From Bryum argenteum (lineage: Eukaryota > Streptophyta > Bryopsida > Bryales > Bryaceae): a stretch of 64,000 nucleotides of DNA. Under the pieces are notes generated by a model, which made no database searches, was not told the origin of the DNA, and saw nothing but the letters and a program-made list of their open reading frames with translations. Location: NCBI GenBank assembly GCA_037043015.1, contig CM073321.1:3415001-3479000 (forward strand), read 5' to 3'. Shown here piece after piece: positions 23,201 through 32,861 of this stretch. Numbering within the stretch: position 1 is the stretch's first letter; the number at the start of each line of letters is the position of its first letter. Made by a program: the position numbers and the translations under genes.

Positions 23201-24960
23201 ATATAGTCACTCAATGTTAACAAGATTGACAGAATTTTAAAGCAATAATATTATACTTCAAATATATTATACTTTAAATATTATACTTTAAATATAATAT
23301 GTGCAAATAACAGACTTGAAAAAATACGTAATAAACTTATAATTTCTCAACTTATTCACTGTCTAAATACTTATATGATATTATATTACATAAATATCTT
23401 GAATATTATGTTTATAATGGCCATTTGTAGAATATCACATTCAACATAATTGAATATCATACGTAATACACCACACTTAATTAATTAGAAACCAATCTTA
23501 TAGAATCACATTCAAATAAATTGAATATAATATTTACTATAACTGTTTCAACGTGTAAAGTTTTAATCTTTTAATATTACACGTAATTTAGTAAATACAA
23601 ATCTTACAATACTTCACAACACCTGTCGATTTTAATGAATTAAGCATAAACACTAGGCTTAAAGGCTTAGCAAATGATAATAGCGTTCAACATTTCACAT
23701 GTTAATTCACCTAAATAAACCTAACAATTGTTAGGTTAAAAATATGGAAGTAAAACAAATAGATCCACATAATTAGTCTATTAATAATTCTACTCCCATT
23801 TGAATACTGTACCACAACTTTATGAACTTTTCGAAGTTTTGCGTACGTAATTTAGTATAAAGTAAAACTATATCATTGAAGACTACATGAATCCAAGGCA
23901 CACAACGAGAACAATTTGTTTTCCCTCTGAACATTTATTAAGTATAAGTATCATGTAATTTAATCATTTTCATGTTTTTATCCCTATACTCTATTTAAGG
24001 TAATCTTGTAAACTAAGGTTCAAATAACAAATGACTCTATCTCTTTAACAAATAGATTGAAGTTTATTTTTCTCGTTGTGTAGACAAGAATTGTGGTAAA
24101 GAATGTTTGCAACAATGGTTAAAGTTTTATTATTATAATTATTGGTTTTAAAAATATCAAAAGTTAAGTTAGTTATGGTCTAGGGTGTAAAGTTTTTCAT
24201 TACGTTTTATGGTTTCATGTAAACTTCAGTAATTTCTTTACTAATAATACATTAACTCGCCATACATTAATTTGCCATAGAAATTAGTTTCTCAAAATTC
24301 TTGGCTCAAATAAAAGCCATGTAAATGAATGCCTTGGTAAAAACTTCGGTAAACTTTACAAAGGATAATTAGTCGAAAACTAGAACCTTTGCATTAAATT
24401 TCATGCCTTATCTTCAAAACATCTTTAAGTTACATCTAGTTAAGGATCATATCACTTAGACTAGACTGTAATTATAGGCCATCCCAAAAAATTAAGTTGA
24501 AATCCAACGGAGGATGACGGAGATATAGCTCCTCAAATATCATCCATTTTGTTACTTTTTATGTTGACAAAACATCATTGCAAATTGAATAGCAAAATCA
24601 TTATGATCAATAAACTTGTCACTATAAAGTTGTTAAGAATCACCTTAAGATCATGATTATGAAAAAGTAAATCATGAAAAACTATTTTTAATTTCACATA
24701 ATTGGCTTGCAATCATAAGACATGCCCCATGCTTGGAGTTCCAATAAAAAAGAAGAACTGTCTTCACTAAAGTGCATTCCATTAATTCATACTTTATTGC
24801 AAAGTTTAGAATACAAGCTAGACTTGATTTGGAGCAAAACCCAAGTGATTTCATCCAAAACGGACCTCGGATAAAGAAGATATGGCTATTCAAAGTTCTG
24901 CCTTCTATCCAAATGTCGTTTTTTGACATTCGGCGCATTAAGGGGTTAACATTCTAGTGC
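19600..24960. other. AT-rich desert inside the 20-kb transposon, no gene seen
   Basis: About 5.4 kb of strongly AT-rich DNA without a convincing open frame, including a (TA)n run at 20,203-20,244. Base composition differs sharply from the GC-rich blocks on both sides. It ends near 24,945 with AAGGGGTTAACA, which resembles the TAGGGGTTA end of the MITE family, so part may be a nested decayed element. Confidence 0.55.
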
Positions 24961-25141
24961 AATATGAGATTATTTTGTTAATTTGAGTTTGGGTTATCCA
25001 TTTTTCTCGCGAATCCGGTTTTTTTTATTACAATTATGTAATTTCTGTTTTTAGAAATATTCCGGATTTCTCGGCGACTTAACTTCAAATGATTTTTACT
25101 GGCCCAAGATGTCCTCGCTCCCCCCAAAGTTCCCAAGATGT

Positions 25142-25238
25142 CCCCGTTCCTCGTGAAGTTCCCCGTTCGTCGTGAAGTTCCCCGTTCGTCGTGAAGTTCC
25201 CCGTTCGTCGTGAAGTTCCTCGTTCCTCCCGAAGTTCC
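25142..25238. repeat. 19-nt tandem repeat
   Basis: The unit CCCCGTTCGTCGTGAAGTT is repeated about five times, with slightly diverged flanking copies. It sits about 660 bp upstream of array II in a C/T-rich tract. No gene is seen from 25,240 to 25,890. Confidence 0.85.
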
Positions 25239-25897
25239 CAACCACATCGCTTTTACTACAAAATTCTCTGACCGTTACTGGCCTTTTTTGGCGCCCTTTC
25301 TCTGTTCAGTTCGTGCTCTTTTTTGGCGCCATTTCTCTTCCCGCTTGGTCTTGCTCTCTCCTCATTTGAGCACTATCCCGCTTTCCGGTCCTGTGCTGCT
25401 CCGCTCCTGTGCTCTTCCGCTCCTCCGCACCTTCGTACTTTCACACATTTGCCCTACGCCTCACCTCCGCACCTTCGCATTTCTGCCCTTCTTCTCCCTA
25501 CACTACGTTTCGCCTATACTCCGTTTTCCATTTGTGCTTCCGGTTTAGTAAATTCTGATTAGGGGTTGGGACTCTTAGTAGCTCTGGAGTTGATGCGCGT
25601 GCTGCTTTTGGGGATAACCAGGGCCTTTGTTGAAGTATTGCAGCTGTCAAGCACGGCGTGAGGGTGAGTTCAATCAATAACCTCAATTTCAATGTATAAC
25701 AAGAATTTGTTGTTGATTGATCATATTTTGCCTTCATCGTGGTGCATTCCTGATGGCAATGTGGATTTCGTCGGAGTAGGTGTGCACGGAAATCGACGCA
25801 AATATACTATTTCACTTGTGCACAGTTCCCAAGAACGACTCTGACTAATTACTGTGCACGAATATCGAGGCAGTGCTTGACTTGCTACAGGGCAGTA

Positions 25898-26650
25898 AGC
25901 CCATTTAGCTCGACTCGAGCTAAATGGAGTTACTGCTCTGATTCAGTGCAAGCCCATTTAGCTCGAGTCGAGCTAAATGGGCCTGACCTTCTTTGAGGTC
26001 CGTGACCATTTAGCTCGACTCGAGCTAAATGGGCCTGACCTTCTTTAAGGTCCGTGACCATTTAGCTCGACTCGAGCTAAATGGGATTACTGCACTGTGG
26101 CAGGTCAAGCCCATTTAGCTCGACTCGAGCTAAATGGTCACGAACCTCAAACAAGGTCAGGCCCATTTAGCTCGAGTCGAGCTAAATAGGCTTGCACTAA
26201 ATCAGAGCGGTAAGCACATTTAGCTCGACTCGAGCTAAATGGTCATCCAGCTTTAACTGCGTCGCGGTGAGTGGTGTACAGTTATCTTGAAGACCATTTA
26301 GCTCGAGTCGAGCTAAATGCTCATTAAGATATTTGTTCATCACGCTTACCTCAAAGCTGTTGAAGCTTGATGACCATTTAGCTCGAGTCGAGCTAAATGG
26401 TCTTCCTCTTTGACATGCTTCGGGGTAAGCGTCATGTATTAAGATCTTCGAGACCATTTAGCTCAAGTCGAGCTAAATGGTCATCCAGCTTTAACTGCGT
26501 CGCGGTGAGTGGTGATCAGTTATCCTGAAGACCATTTAGCTCGAGTCGAGCTAAATGGTCATTAAGAAAACTGTTCATCACGCTTACCTCAAAGCTGTTG
26601 AAGCTTGATGACCATTTTACTCGACTCGAGCTAAATGGTCTTCCTCTTCG
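25898..26650. repeat. Palindrome array II, 53-nt then 79-nt period with 238-nt superperiod
   Basis: Palindrome copies start at 25,903, 25,956, 26,008, 26,060, 26,113, 26,165 and 26,218 (52-53 nt), then at 26,296, 26,376, 26,456, 26,534 and 26,614 (78-80 nt). In the second half the longer spacers recur every third unit: the spacer beginning TCATCCAGCTTTAACTGCGT occurs at 26,241 and 26,479, giving a 238-nt higher-order repeat. The array ends about 120 bp before the first exon of the transposase gene. Confidence 0.93.
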
Positions 26651-26768
26651 ACATGCTTCGCTAAATGGTTATACTTTCTCAATGGTCATAGACATTTCTG
26701 ACTGCAGGTATATTAAGTTACTAGTGAGTTTTCATGATTGTGTATTGATTGCTGGCATTCAAGTAATC

Positions 26769-29701
26769 ATGGAATTGAGTGAATCCGATGGCGACGGAGA
26801 TTTTCAGCGTCTTTTCTCTGAGGTATTGGACTTACTAATTTTGCTTAATATATTTTGTTTTGAGTTTATCCATTCGTACTAATTCGTTATGTATGTGGTC
26901 TTATAGAACTTCGATGGTCCTTCCAAGCTTGTTCTTCTGGACCATTTAAAAGATTGCCCCGGACTGCCCAGAAGTAAATGGGTTACGAAATTTGTGACAC
27001 TTCTCAACAATAGTGGGGTCGTTGTTGGTGAAGGCATTTGTCAGACTCTGGACGCTGAAAGAATGTTAGAGAGTAATGACGAGCCCGTTTGTGAATATCA
27101 AGTAGTTGTGCAAATCGTGAAGTGCTTGAATTTGGACTTCATACCTGCTAAGACCATTTACGGAACTAGGAGTTGAAAGCTCAGCCATGCTATCCATGAG
27201 GGTTGGTCACTACTTGATCATTTACGAGTTGATCAGTTGAACGTCGCTGTTAATGCCCGCGATCATCCAAAGAAGAAGGGGGTGCGACCGTATGATTTGG
27301 GAGAACGAAACCAACGATTCTTAAGGACCAAGAGGGAAGAGGAGCTCTTAATGATTCAGTCAACTTGGTTGCAAGCAAGATTTGCTGCAGCAAGAACTGT
27401 TGCCAACCATTCCCTCGTGAGAAAATTATGGCTCTCCGAAAGCAGATGTACGAGGCGTCGGGTTTTAAATTTAAGTCACATTTCAAGATCGATGTTCATA
27501 ATCGATTTCATCAGACACCGGACGGCACGATGATGGTAACGACTGAAGGCATTGACGTTTGCGCGCGTGCATGGCAACATATAAGTCGAGTTCCGATTTC
27601 AACATTCTACAGGAGGAAGGCAGAAGCTGCAGCTGGACTACGTGCTCGCCACCATGGAAATGTTGGTCAGAAGAAACTACGATTGCATGTAAAGCAAGTT
27701 GTAGCTACTCTGAAGACATTCATTGACAATGCTGCTGATCATATGCCTCACCGGTCGAAGATGTTGACATCTGGTGAGAAGGTTGTGTCTTGGTCCTTGC
27801 CGTCGTCCTTCAGACGGAAGGATGTCATACCCGGGATCAATGACATCAATGAGAGGTTGGGCTTGAAGTCTATCTCTCAGAGCACACTGAGCAGGATTAG
27901 GAGGTCAAAATTTTCTGAGTATTCAAAGAAGGCGCCGGGGATCAACTTTGCTCGTTGCTCAACTTGTGACAAGATGGAGACAATGATCAAGTCTATGGTA
28001 CCTGATTCATGTGAAGTGAATATGTGGATCAAGAAGCTAGAGGAGCATTTGCATCATCAAGAAACGCATCGTGAGTATTATTATTCAAATCGTTCTTTTT
28101 CTATTCAGAGGCCGAGAGATGTCCTTTGTATAATACCTGACAAAATGGATCATGCAAAGACTGCGTGCCCTGTATTTTCACATAAAACAAAGGCAAATGA
28201 TGCATTGATGAAGCTTCCAATTGCTGTGACTGGCATGATTGCGCACGGGCATAGGGATGTCCGGTATGCTTATTATGGGCTCGATATTTATCCAAGTGAT
28301 TGCAATCACACTGTTGGATCTATATTGAAGCTTTTACGAGATCTAGAAGGTGTTCCGACCTCATATTCGAAATCATTATTCGCAAATTCAGGGTCGCTGC
28401 GTTTATTTGAAGCTGTATTGTTTGGAAAAGATGGGTGTTTAAACTCTCTTCTACCTGAAAGTGAAGTTTCTGGGGTGGCGGAGCCTCTACCTCGTGTCCT
28501 GCATGTGCAACTGGACAACGCAGCTTCTGACAACAAGAATAGATTTATGTTTTGCTTTTGGTCTCTTCTGGTACACATGGGTGTGTTCCGTGAGGTATAT
28601 GTCAATTTCTTGTTAGTTGGACACAGAGATATTGACGCCCTCTTCGGACGTTGGAGCATGAATCTCAAAGAGAATGACTTTCTCACACTTCCTCAGTTGA
28701 TGAAGTCATTTATGGACGCGGAGTCTTTGCCGGTCATTCCTCATTTGATAGAGGAAATACCTGACTTCAAGGGTTATATCAAAGACTACATTGGTTCTCG
28801 AGATGAAATTCTAGTTGGGCATTCGGAGGGTCAGCAATTCAAGTTTTACAAGCATGACAATGGATGGCCCATGATGCAGTATAAGATGTTATGCACAGAC
28901 AATGAGTGGTTACCTTCTACTAATGGAGGTATAAAATTGTGGAAAGAGGACCGAAGTACGGGAAAACCATTGTTACCTACAGGTAAGATGAAACCTTTGG
29001 CGCCCATTCCCATGAAGAACCGTGATGACATTGTAAAAGGCATTGGAGGGTTTATTAAGATGTGGGAGACTTCAAGTGCGGAGGACATATCTGGAGAATT
29101 TGGTCGGCGTCATGAATTTGTTATTCGCTATTGGCGAGCTGTGAAGCTTGCGTTGGTTGAGCCTATAGAAGTGTCTTCATTTTTGAAGAACGGTTGTTGG
29201 CCTTTAACTCGAGTACCCGCTACACGAGAATACTTAAATACTGGCGAATTGCGAGAGGAATATGGGCGTGATCCGCACTTTATCGGACGATTGTGTGATA
29301 GACCAAGGGAGTCGTTTCGGGTTGGTCGAGATGTTTTTGCTGGATATTTTGTAGCTCTACGTCCAGCTGATGGGGATGCTCGTCCTTTCTGGATTGCTAG
29401 GGCTTTAACTGATTTCGATGTTGATCACAACTATCCAGGCTGTCTTCAAATGTAATATTTTCGACCTGCATCAAAAAATAGTGTTGTTCAGGAAACCTAT
29501 GCTGGTTGGGACACGAAGCAGACTTTCAAATGGAGAGTTGAAGACACTCACATTCCAGAATGGCTTCATGCTGATGCTATTTTTACGTCATGGAAATCAA
29601 GTGCAAAACTTGGCTCTCGGCGTCCCATTATTTCATTATCGGAGCGTCAAATTGACATCATCAAACAAAGTATTGGGCGGTTCGACGGTGGAGAGGAGTA
29701 G
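26769..29701 (+). pseudogene. DUF7869-type transposase of the 20-kb element, damaged
   Basis: Exon 1 (26,769-26,822; ATG, MELSESDGDGDFQRLFSE) ends at a GT donor. Exon 2 starts at 26,907 after TATAG. The frame is cut by TGA at 27,174, a one-base shift near 27,410, then is open for about 690 codons to TAA at 29,453, and continues in the same frame to 29,701. Recognisable features are CSTCDKMETMI (zinc-knuckle-like), DNAASDNKNRF and HVQLDN, and FLLVGHRDIDALFGRW. Relatives have GHTHEDID at the last site, so two residues are missing. DUF7869 proteins are distantly integrase-like and widespread in transposable elements (from memory). It lies next to the right TIR, as expected for the element's own transposase. 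As written it cannot make full-length protein. Confidence 0.72.
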
Positions 29702-29730
29702 CGTGACATCCCTAGTTTATTTGGGCATGC

Positions 29731-29755
29731 CAATTTAGCTCTAGTCGAGCTAAAT
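29731..29755. repeat. Isolated palindrome copy downstream of the transposase gene
   Basis: TTTAGCTCTAGTCGAGCTAA, a one-mismatch copy of the array palindrome, lies 30 bp past the last transposase codon. Other single copies are at 15,893-15,916 (unit B intron), 17,348-17,375, 10,560-10,585 and 13,563-13,588. Confidence 0.85.
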
Positions 29756-30025
29756 GACCTCAGTGCAATTTGATCTATCAATTTATCGTGTCGTGACTTT
29801 TTGCCAATAGATTCATCTTAGAAATGCACGTAGAAGTCCTACCTCTTATCCGTAGTTAAGTATTGGTATAGTTGTTATGCCTTAAAGTCAACAATTCAAG
29901 TGTTTGTAAATTTTCGGAGTTGACTGTCGATTCCCAGTTTAATTGAGTTTATCGTTTTATTGTGCTCTTTTTGCTAATTGCTGTCAGGATGCATTTTGCT
30001 TTTGCTACTTTCATCATCTTTTGTA

Positions 30026-30113
30026 TTCAGTTTAGCTCTTCAACATGCGCGTTTAGCTCTACATCACGCGCGTTTTGCTCTACAACACGCGCGTTTAGCT
30101 CGATATATATGAT
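30026..30113. repeat. Subterminal tandem of TTTAGCTC half-sites
   Basis: Four copies of a 26-28-nt unit (GCGCGTTTAGCTCTACATCA type; one copy has TTTTGCTC) end about 35 bp inside the right TIR. They share TTTAGCTC with one arm of the palindromes. Subterminal repeats commonly serve as transposase binding sites (known); that role here is inference. Confidence 0.8.
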
Positions 30114-30146
30114 GGAATTTAGTTCGATTGGTTTTTGAGAGTTTGA

Positions 30147-30174
30147 ATATTCCCATTATAACGAATTACGTGTT
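30147..30174 (-). repeat. Right terminal inverted repeat of the 20-kb transposon
   Basis: A perfect 28-bp reverse complement of 10,043-10,070, ending ATAACGAATTACGTGTT, followed by the CAAG duplication at 30,175-30,178. Confidence 0.93.
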
Positions 30175-30319
30175 CAAGTGAGTTTATTCAGTAAAAATGT
30201 TTGTTCTTGAGATGAATCAAGTGCAGAACAGCACCAGGGAGTTGCAAATGAGATATCCTTCACATTCTTGATGGGTTAGAACAAAACTCTTACAAAAGTT
30301 GAACCGATGAGAAGTTTAC

Positions 30320-30553
30320 CTGCGGAGAGCCCATTCCTAGGGTAGCCATGGCTTCAGCACACGCGGTGGAAGCAGCCAATCTGTGCAACACGCGCAGGCA
30401 GCTCAACCACACCTGTTCCTGAGGAGTCTGGTTTCCAAACAAGCTCGGATCCGCATCTTCGACATCCCACTCTCCTTGCCGACCAAGGTTCTCACTCTTG
30501 GCTAAAATATTCTGATAAGAGGCCGAGGAAACGATGCGGCCCTCATTAGCCAT
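30320..30553 (-). pseudogene. GRV2: GRV2/RME-8-like relic, upstream exon
   Basis: Reads MANEGRIVSSASYQNILAKS, ENLGRQGEWDVEDADPSLFG, NQTPQEQVWLSCLRVLHRLA and ASTACAEAMATLGMGSPQ, then a GT donor (CAG|GTAAAC). This precedes IVPLLMKAIGW in plant GRV2. The continuation is at 10,026, on the far side of the 20-kb transposon, so the intron between them received the insertion. Nothing further upstream of GRV2 was found; a repeat copy begins at 30,552. Confidence 0.85.
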
Positions 30554-30663
30554 TGCTTAGGACGATCTCTGCAGATCGACACACGCACCGGAAGCAAAAG
30601 TTAAAAATTGGAGGCAGAAGGGCGAGGGAGGACGGTGCCTGCGCTGGCGTAGCCTTCTCACCA
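30552..30663. repeat. Right copy of the repeat flanking the GRV2 relic
   Basis: Begins CTTAGGACGATCTCTGCAGA and contains GGTGCCTGCGCTGGCGTAGC; a direct copy of 8,978-9,091. Confidence 0.55.
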
Positions 30664-30713
30664 GCCTCTTCGAATACATTGCTGACCATTGAGAATCTTC
30701 CAGTGTAGCCATC

Positions 30714-31958
30714 TTATGCTAAACTGTCTTTCGCTTCTTTCTCTCTTTCCAGACGTTCCACTTCTTCATTTAACTTCCTTGCTTCATGAACAATCTCTTC
30801 AACGTCTTTCTGTCAATGGGCCAACATGCTCATTAGTCACCGGAAAGTAGAATCACATAGCAGACAATTACGAAACGAGAAAGACGTTACTTACAGGATA
30901 TACCCATTTTTTAAAAATCTCAGCAACCGCAATGTCTATGCGATCGCCATCTAAATCAGCAATCGGTTGGGCATACTGCGCCATCAATTCCCGGTGTACT
31001 TTTTGAATCTCGAAGTTTGCTTCGAAAAGTTTGGTATTGATTGCTTGCACGCAATCTTGGAGATCAAAAGAATGGTTGCGATGCATAGCGATCATCTGAT
31101 CCAGGTCTGAAAGTTGTGGTTGCGAAAGCCACTCAGAACAAGTAGAAAGGGTTAAGAGAATTAAAAATACTTTCTCGCTCAGAAGTGACGTTGAGGAAGA
31201 AGGACAAAGGGCAGACCTACATGTCATATATCATGGCATCTCTGCTCCGGATCTGCTGCCGCAACCTTTGCACCATCTCACGTCTGGCTGTAAGACCTGC
31301 TTGTAATGCTGCCGATGTGTGGCTGTCGGAATAATCTGTCTCCTTGTTTGACAGACGTATCGAGTTGTGGCTGAGTTGCCGGCATAACTTGAAAATGTTT
31401 GGACAGGGGTCGCTCGGTGCAAGACGCTTCGTCTTGAAGCAGGGAGACTCGTACTCATATTCCATAGCAGGTTCCGAATTATCCCAATACAGTGTCCCAT
31501 TGCGAACCGTCTCGTACGTGCGCACTGAATCGGTGTTATCTACAAAAGCAGAGATCTAAAACTGAGGTTTTGAAAGACAAAAACAAGCACAACTCCTTAA
31601 CTACATTCTCTTCATAGGACACACACTGGGTGTCTCACACTCCACCACTGCCTGCAGCCGTCCTAAGATGATAAAAAGCCTAATGATTTCCTACAGAAAG
31701 CTCTTGAGCAGGGAAAAGCTGAATGGTGGACAGTGTACCATCCTCATAATACACTGCTTGCGCCCTGACACTTGTCTTCTCTTTCTCCTTCTCCTTCTCC
31801 TTCTCTTTCTCTACTTCGCTTAAGATTCTCCGACGACCAAATAGAACACCAACTGCCATCGCAACGGCTCCTCCAGCGAGCATGAACCAATTTGGCTTTT
31901 CCTTCTTCCTTCCCACTTGGAGCGTTCTGCCCCCAGAGGCTTGCTCATCGTCACCCAT
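30714..31958 (-). CDS. Membrane-anchored coiled-coil protein, uncharacterised
   Basis: Starts with ATG at 31,958 (MGDDEQASGGRTLQVGRKKE). A hydrophobic segment NWFMLAGGAVAMAVGVLF follows, then an EK repeat (EVEKEKEKEKEKEK) and SVRAQAVYYEDGTLSTIQLF. A donor lies at about 31,690 and an acceptor (TTTGTAG) at about 31,537. Exon 2 gives TDYSDSHTSAALQAGLTARR and EMVQRLRQQIRSRDAMIYDM; exon 3 gives DLDQMIAMHRNHSFDLQDCV and AINTKLFEANFEIQKVHREL; the last ends QKDVEEIVHEARKLNEEVER with a stop at 30,714. One N-terminal transmembrane helix plus coiled coils recalls plant proteins of unknown function with an NW-LAGGA helix. The exon 2 to 3 junction is unclear (TAG beside the donor), so the model may be broken. 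Confidence 0.5.
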
Positions 31959-32312
31959 CGTGAGCTCGAGCACTAAAGCACAACTGAAAGGCTAACTCTG
32001 TCAGGAACGTCACGATCAAGGCTCAGAATACTTAAATTCAGATCTCGTCGAAGAAAATCATGCTGCTCTCTTCTCTCTAATCACAATGCTGCACCCATCA
32101 TGGACTACAATACAAAAGTAATAGCCAAGTGGCAATGGCGAGCTTCAGAACGCCACAAAGCAATCGGACAAGTCTTAGAGACTCCAAGAAATTATTCTCA
32201 TAAGGCGAGCCTCTTCGCTTTGGATCTCGTGAAGCTGATCGCAATTGTAATCCAGCAACACAGTCGCTCTTGAAACAGATCCTTCGTCTAGGTTAGTTAA
32301 TAGGAGGGCAAA

Positions 32313-32370
32313 GGCCGAGGGGGGAGGGTGCCTGCGCTGGCGCAGCCCTCTCCCCAAATTTTCTCATTCC
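32313..32370. repeat. Copy of the GGTGCCTGCGCTGGCGCAGCC repeat
   Basis: The core forms an imperfect hairpin (CTGCGC/GCGCAG). It is shared almost base for base with 37,693-37,757, including the following CAAATTTTCTCATTCCAT. Confidence 0.7.
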
Positions 32371-32619
32371 ATGCATGTAAGCAATCTTATTACGTGCAAT
32401 AGTATCAGAGCTGAAACTTCGTCATTGACATGTTCTCACGTACCTTGGAATCAACACAGTAGATTTGTTTGCGAGCTTCCTCCACGGTTTTCTTGCCCTA
32501 TAAGGATCAGCAACATCACATTAGAGTGCTGGAGAGAGCACAAGAGAGGTGGATGAACAGAGTGGGTAGAGTAATGAATGGCAATAAGTCGACGACGGCC
32601 CCAGGCCTGCTGCATCTTA

Positions 32620-32664
32620 TCGAGGGGGGAGGGTGCTTGCGCTGGCGCAGCCCTCTCTTCGAAT
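32620..32664. repeat. Copy of the GGTGCTTGCGCTGGCGCAGCC repeat
   Basis: The same core as at 32,313, only about 300 bp away and in the same orientation. Confidence 0.7.
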
Positions 32665-32861
32665 GATGATCAACTTACATAATACTAACCTTGGGCAGAT
32701 TTGTGCTGCGTCGTTGAAAGAAGAAGAGCCACCTACTAAACGTGATGCATGGAAGAAACCAGCTCCCGGTAGAAGACGATGAAGAGCCTTTCAATGGACG
32801 GAGAAATTTCTCAAAAGAAAGTAGTGAGCCGTCGACGAAAGTGCGTCTCAGTACCTGGGTT

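Larger units (their letters stand above)
10043..30174 (+). mobile_element. 20,132-bp DNA transposon with 28-bp TIRs and CAAG duplication
   Basis: Perfect 28-bp inverted repeats lie at 10,043-10,070 and 30,147-30,174, flanked by CAAG at 10,039-10,042 and 30,175-30,178. Excising it rejoins a short GRV2-like intron (donor at 30,319, acceptor next to 10,026), which supports the boundaries independently. Contents: an ORF at 10,310-10,916, an FCP1-like gene, unit B, palindrome arrays, an AT-rich desert, a DUF7869-type transposase gene and subterminal repeats at 30,026-30,113. Four-base duplications are known for several eukaryotic cut-and-paste superfamilies; I do not assign one. The cargo genes are damaged, so this copy is probably inactive. 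Confidence 0.88.

Noticed and set aside
9488..30553. A functional GRV2 gene with a 20-kb intron
   Set aside because: A one-base deletion and an in-frame TGA break the exons, and no further GRV2 exons lie on either side.
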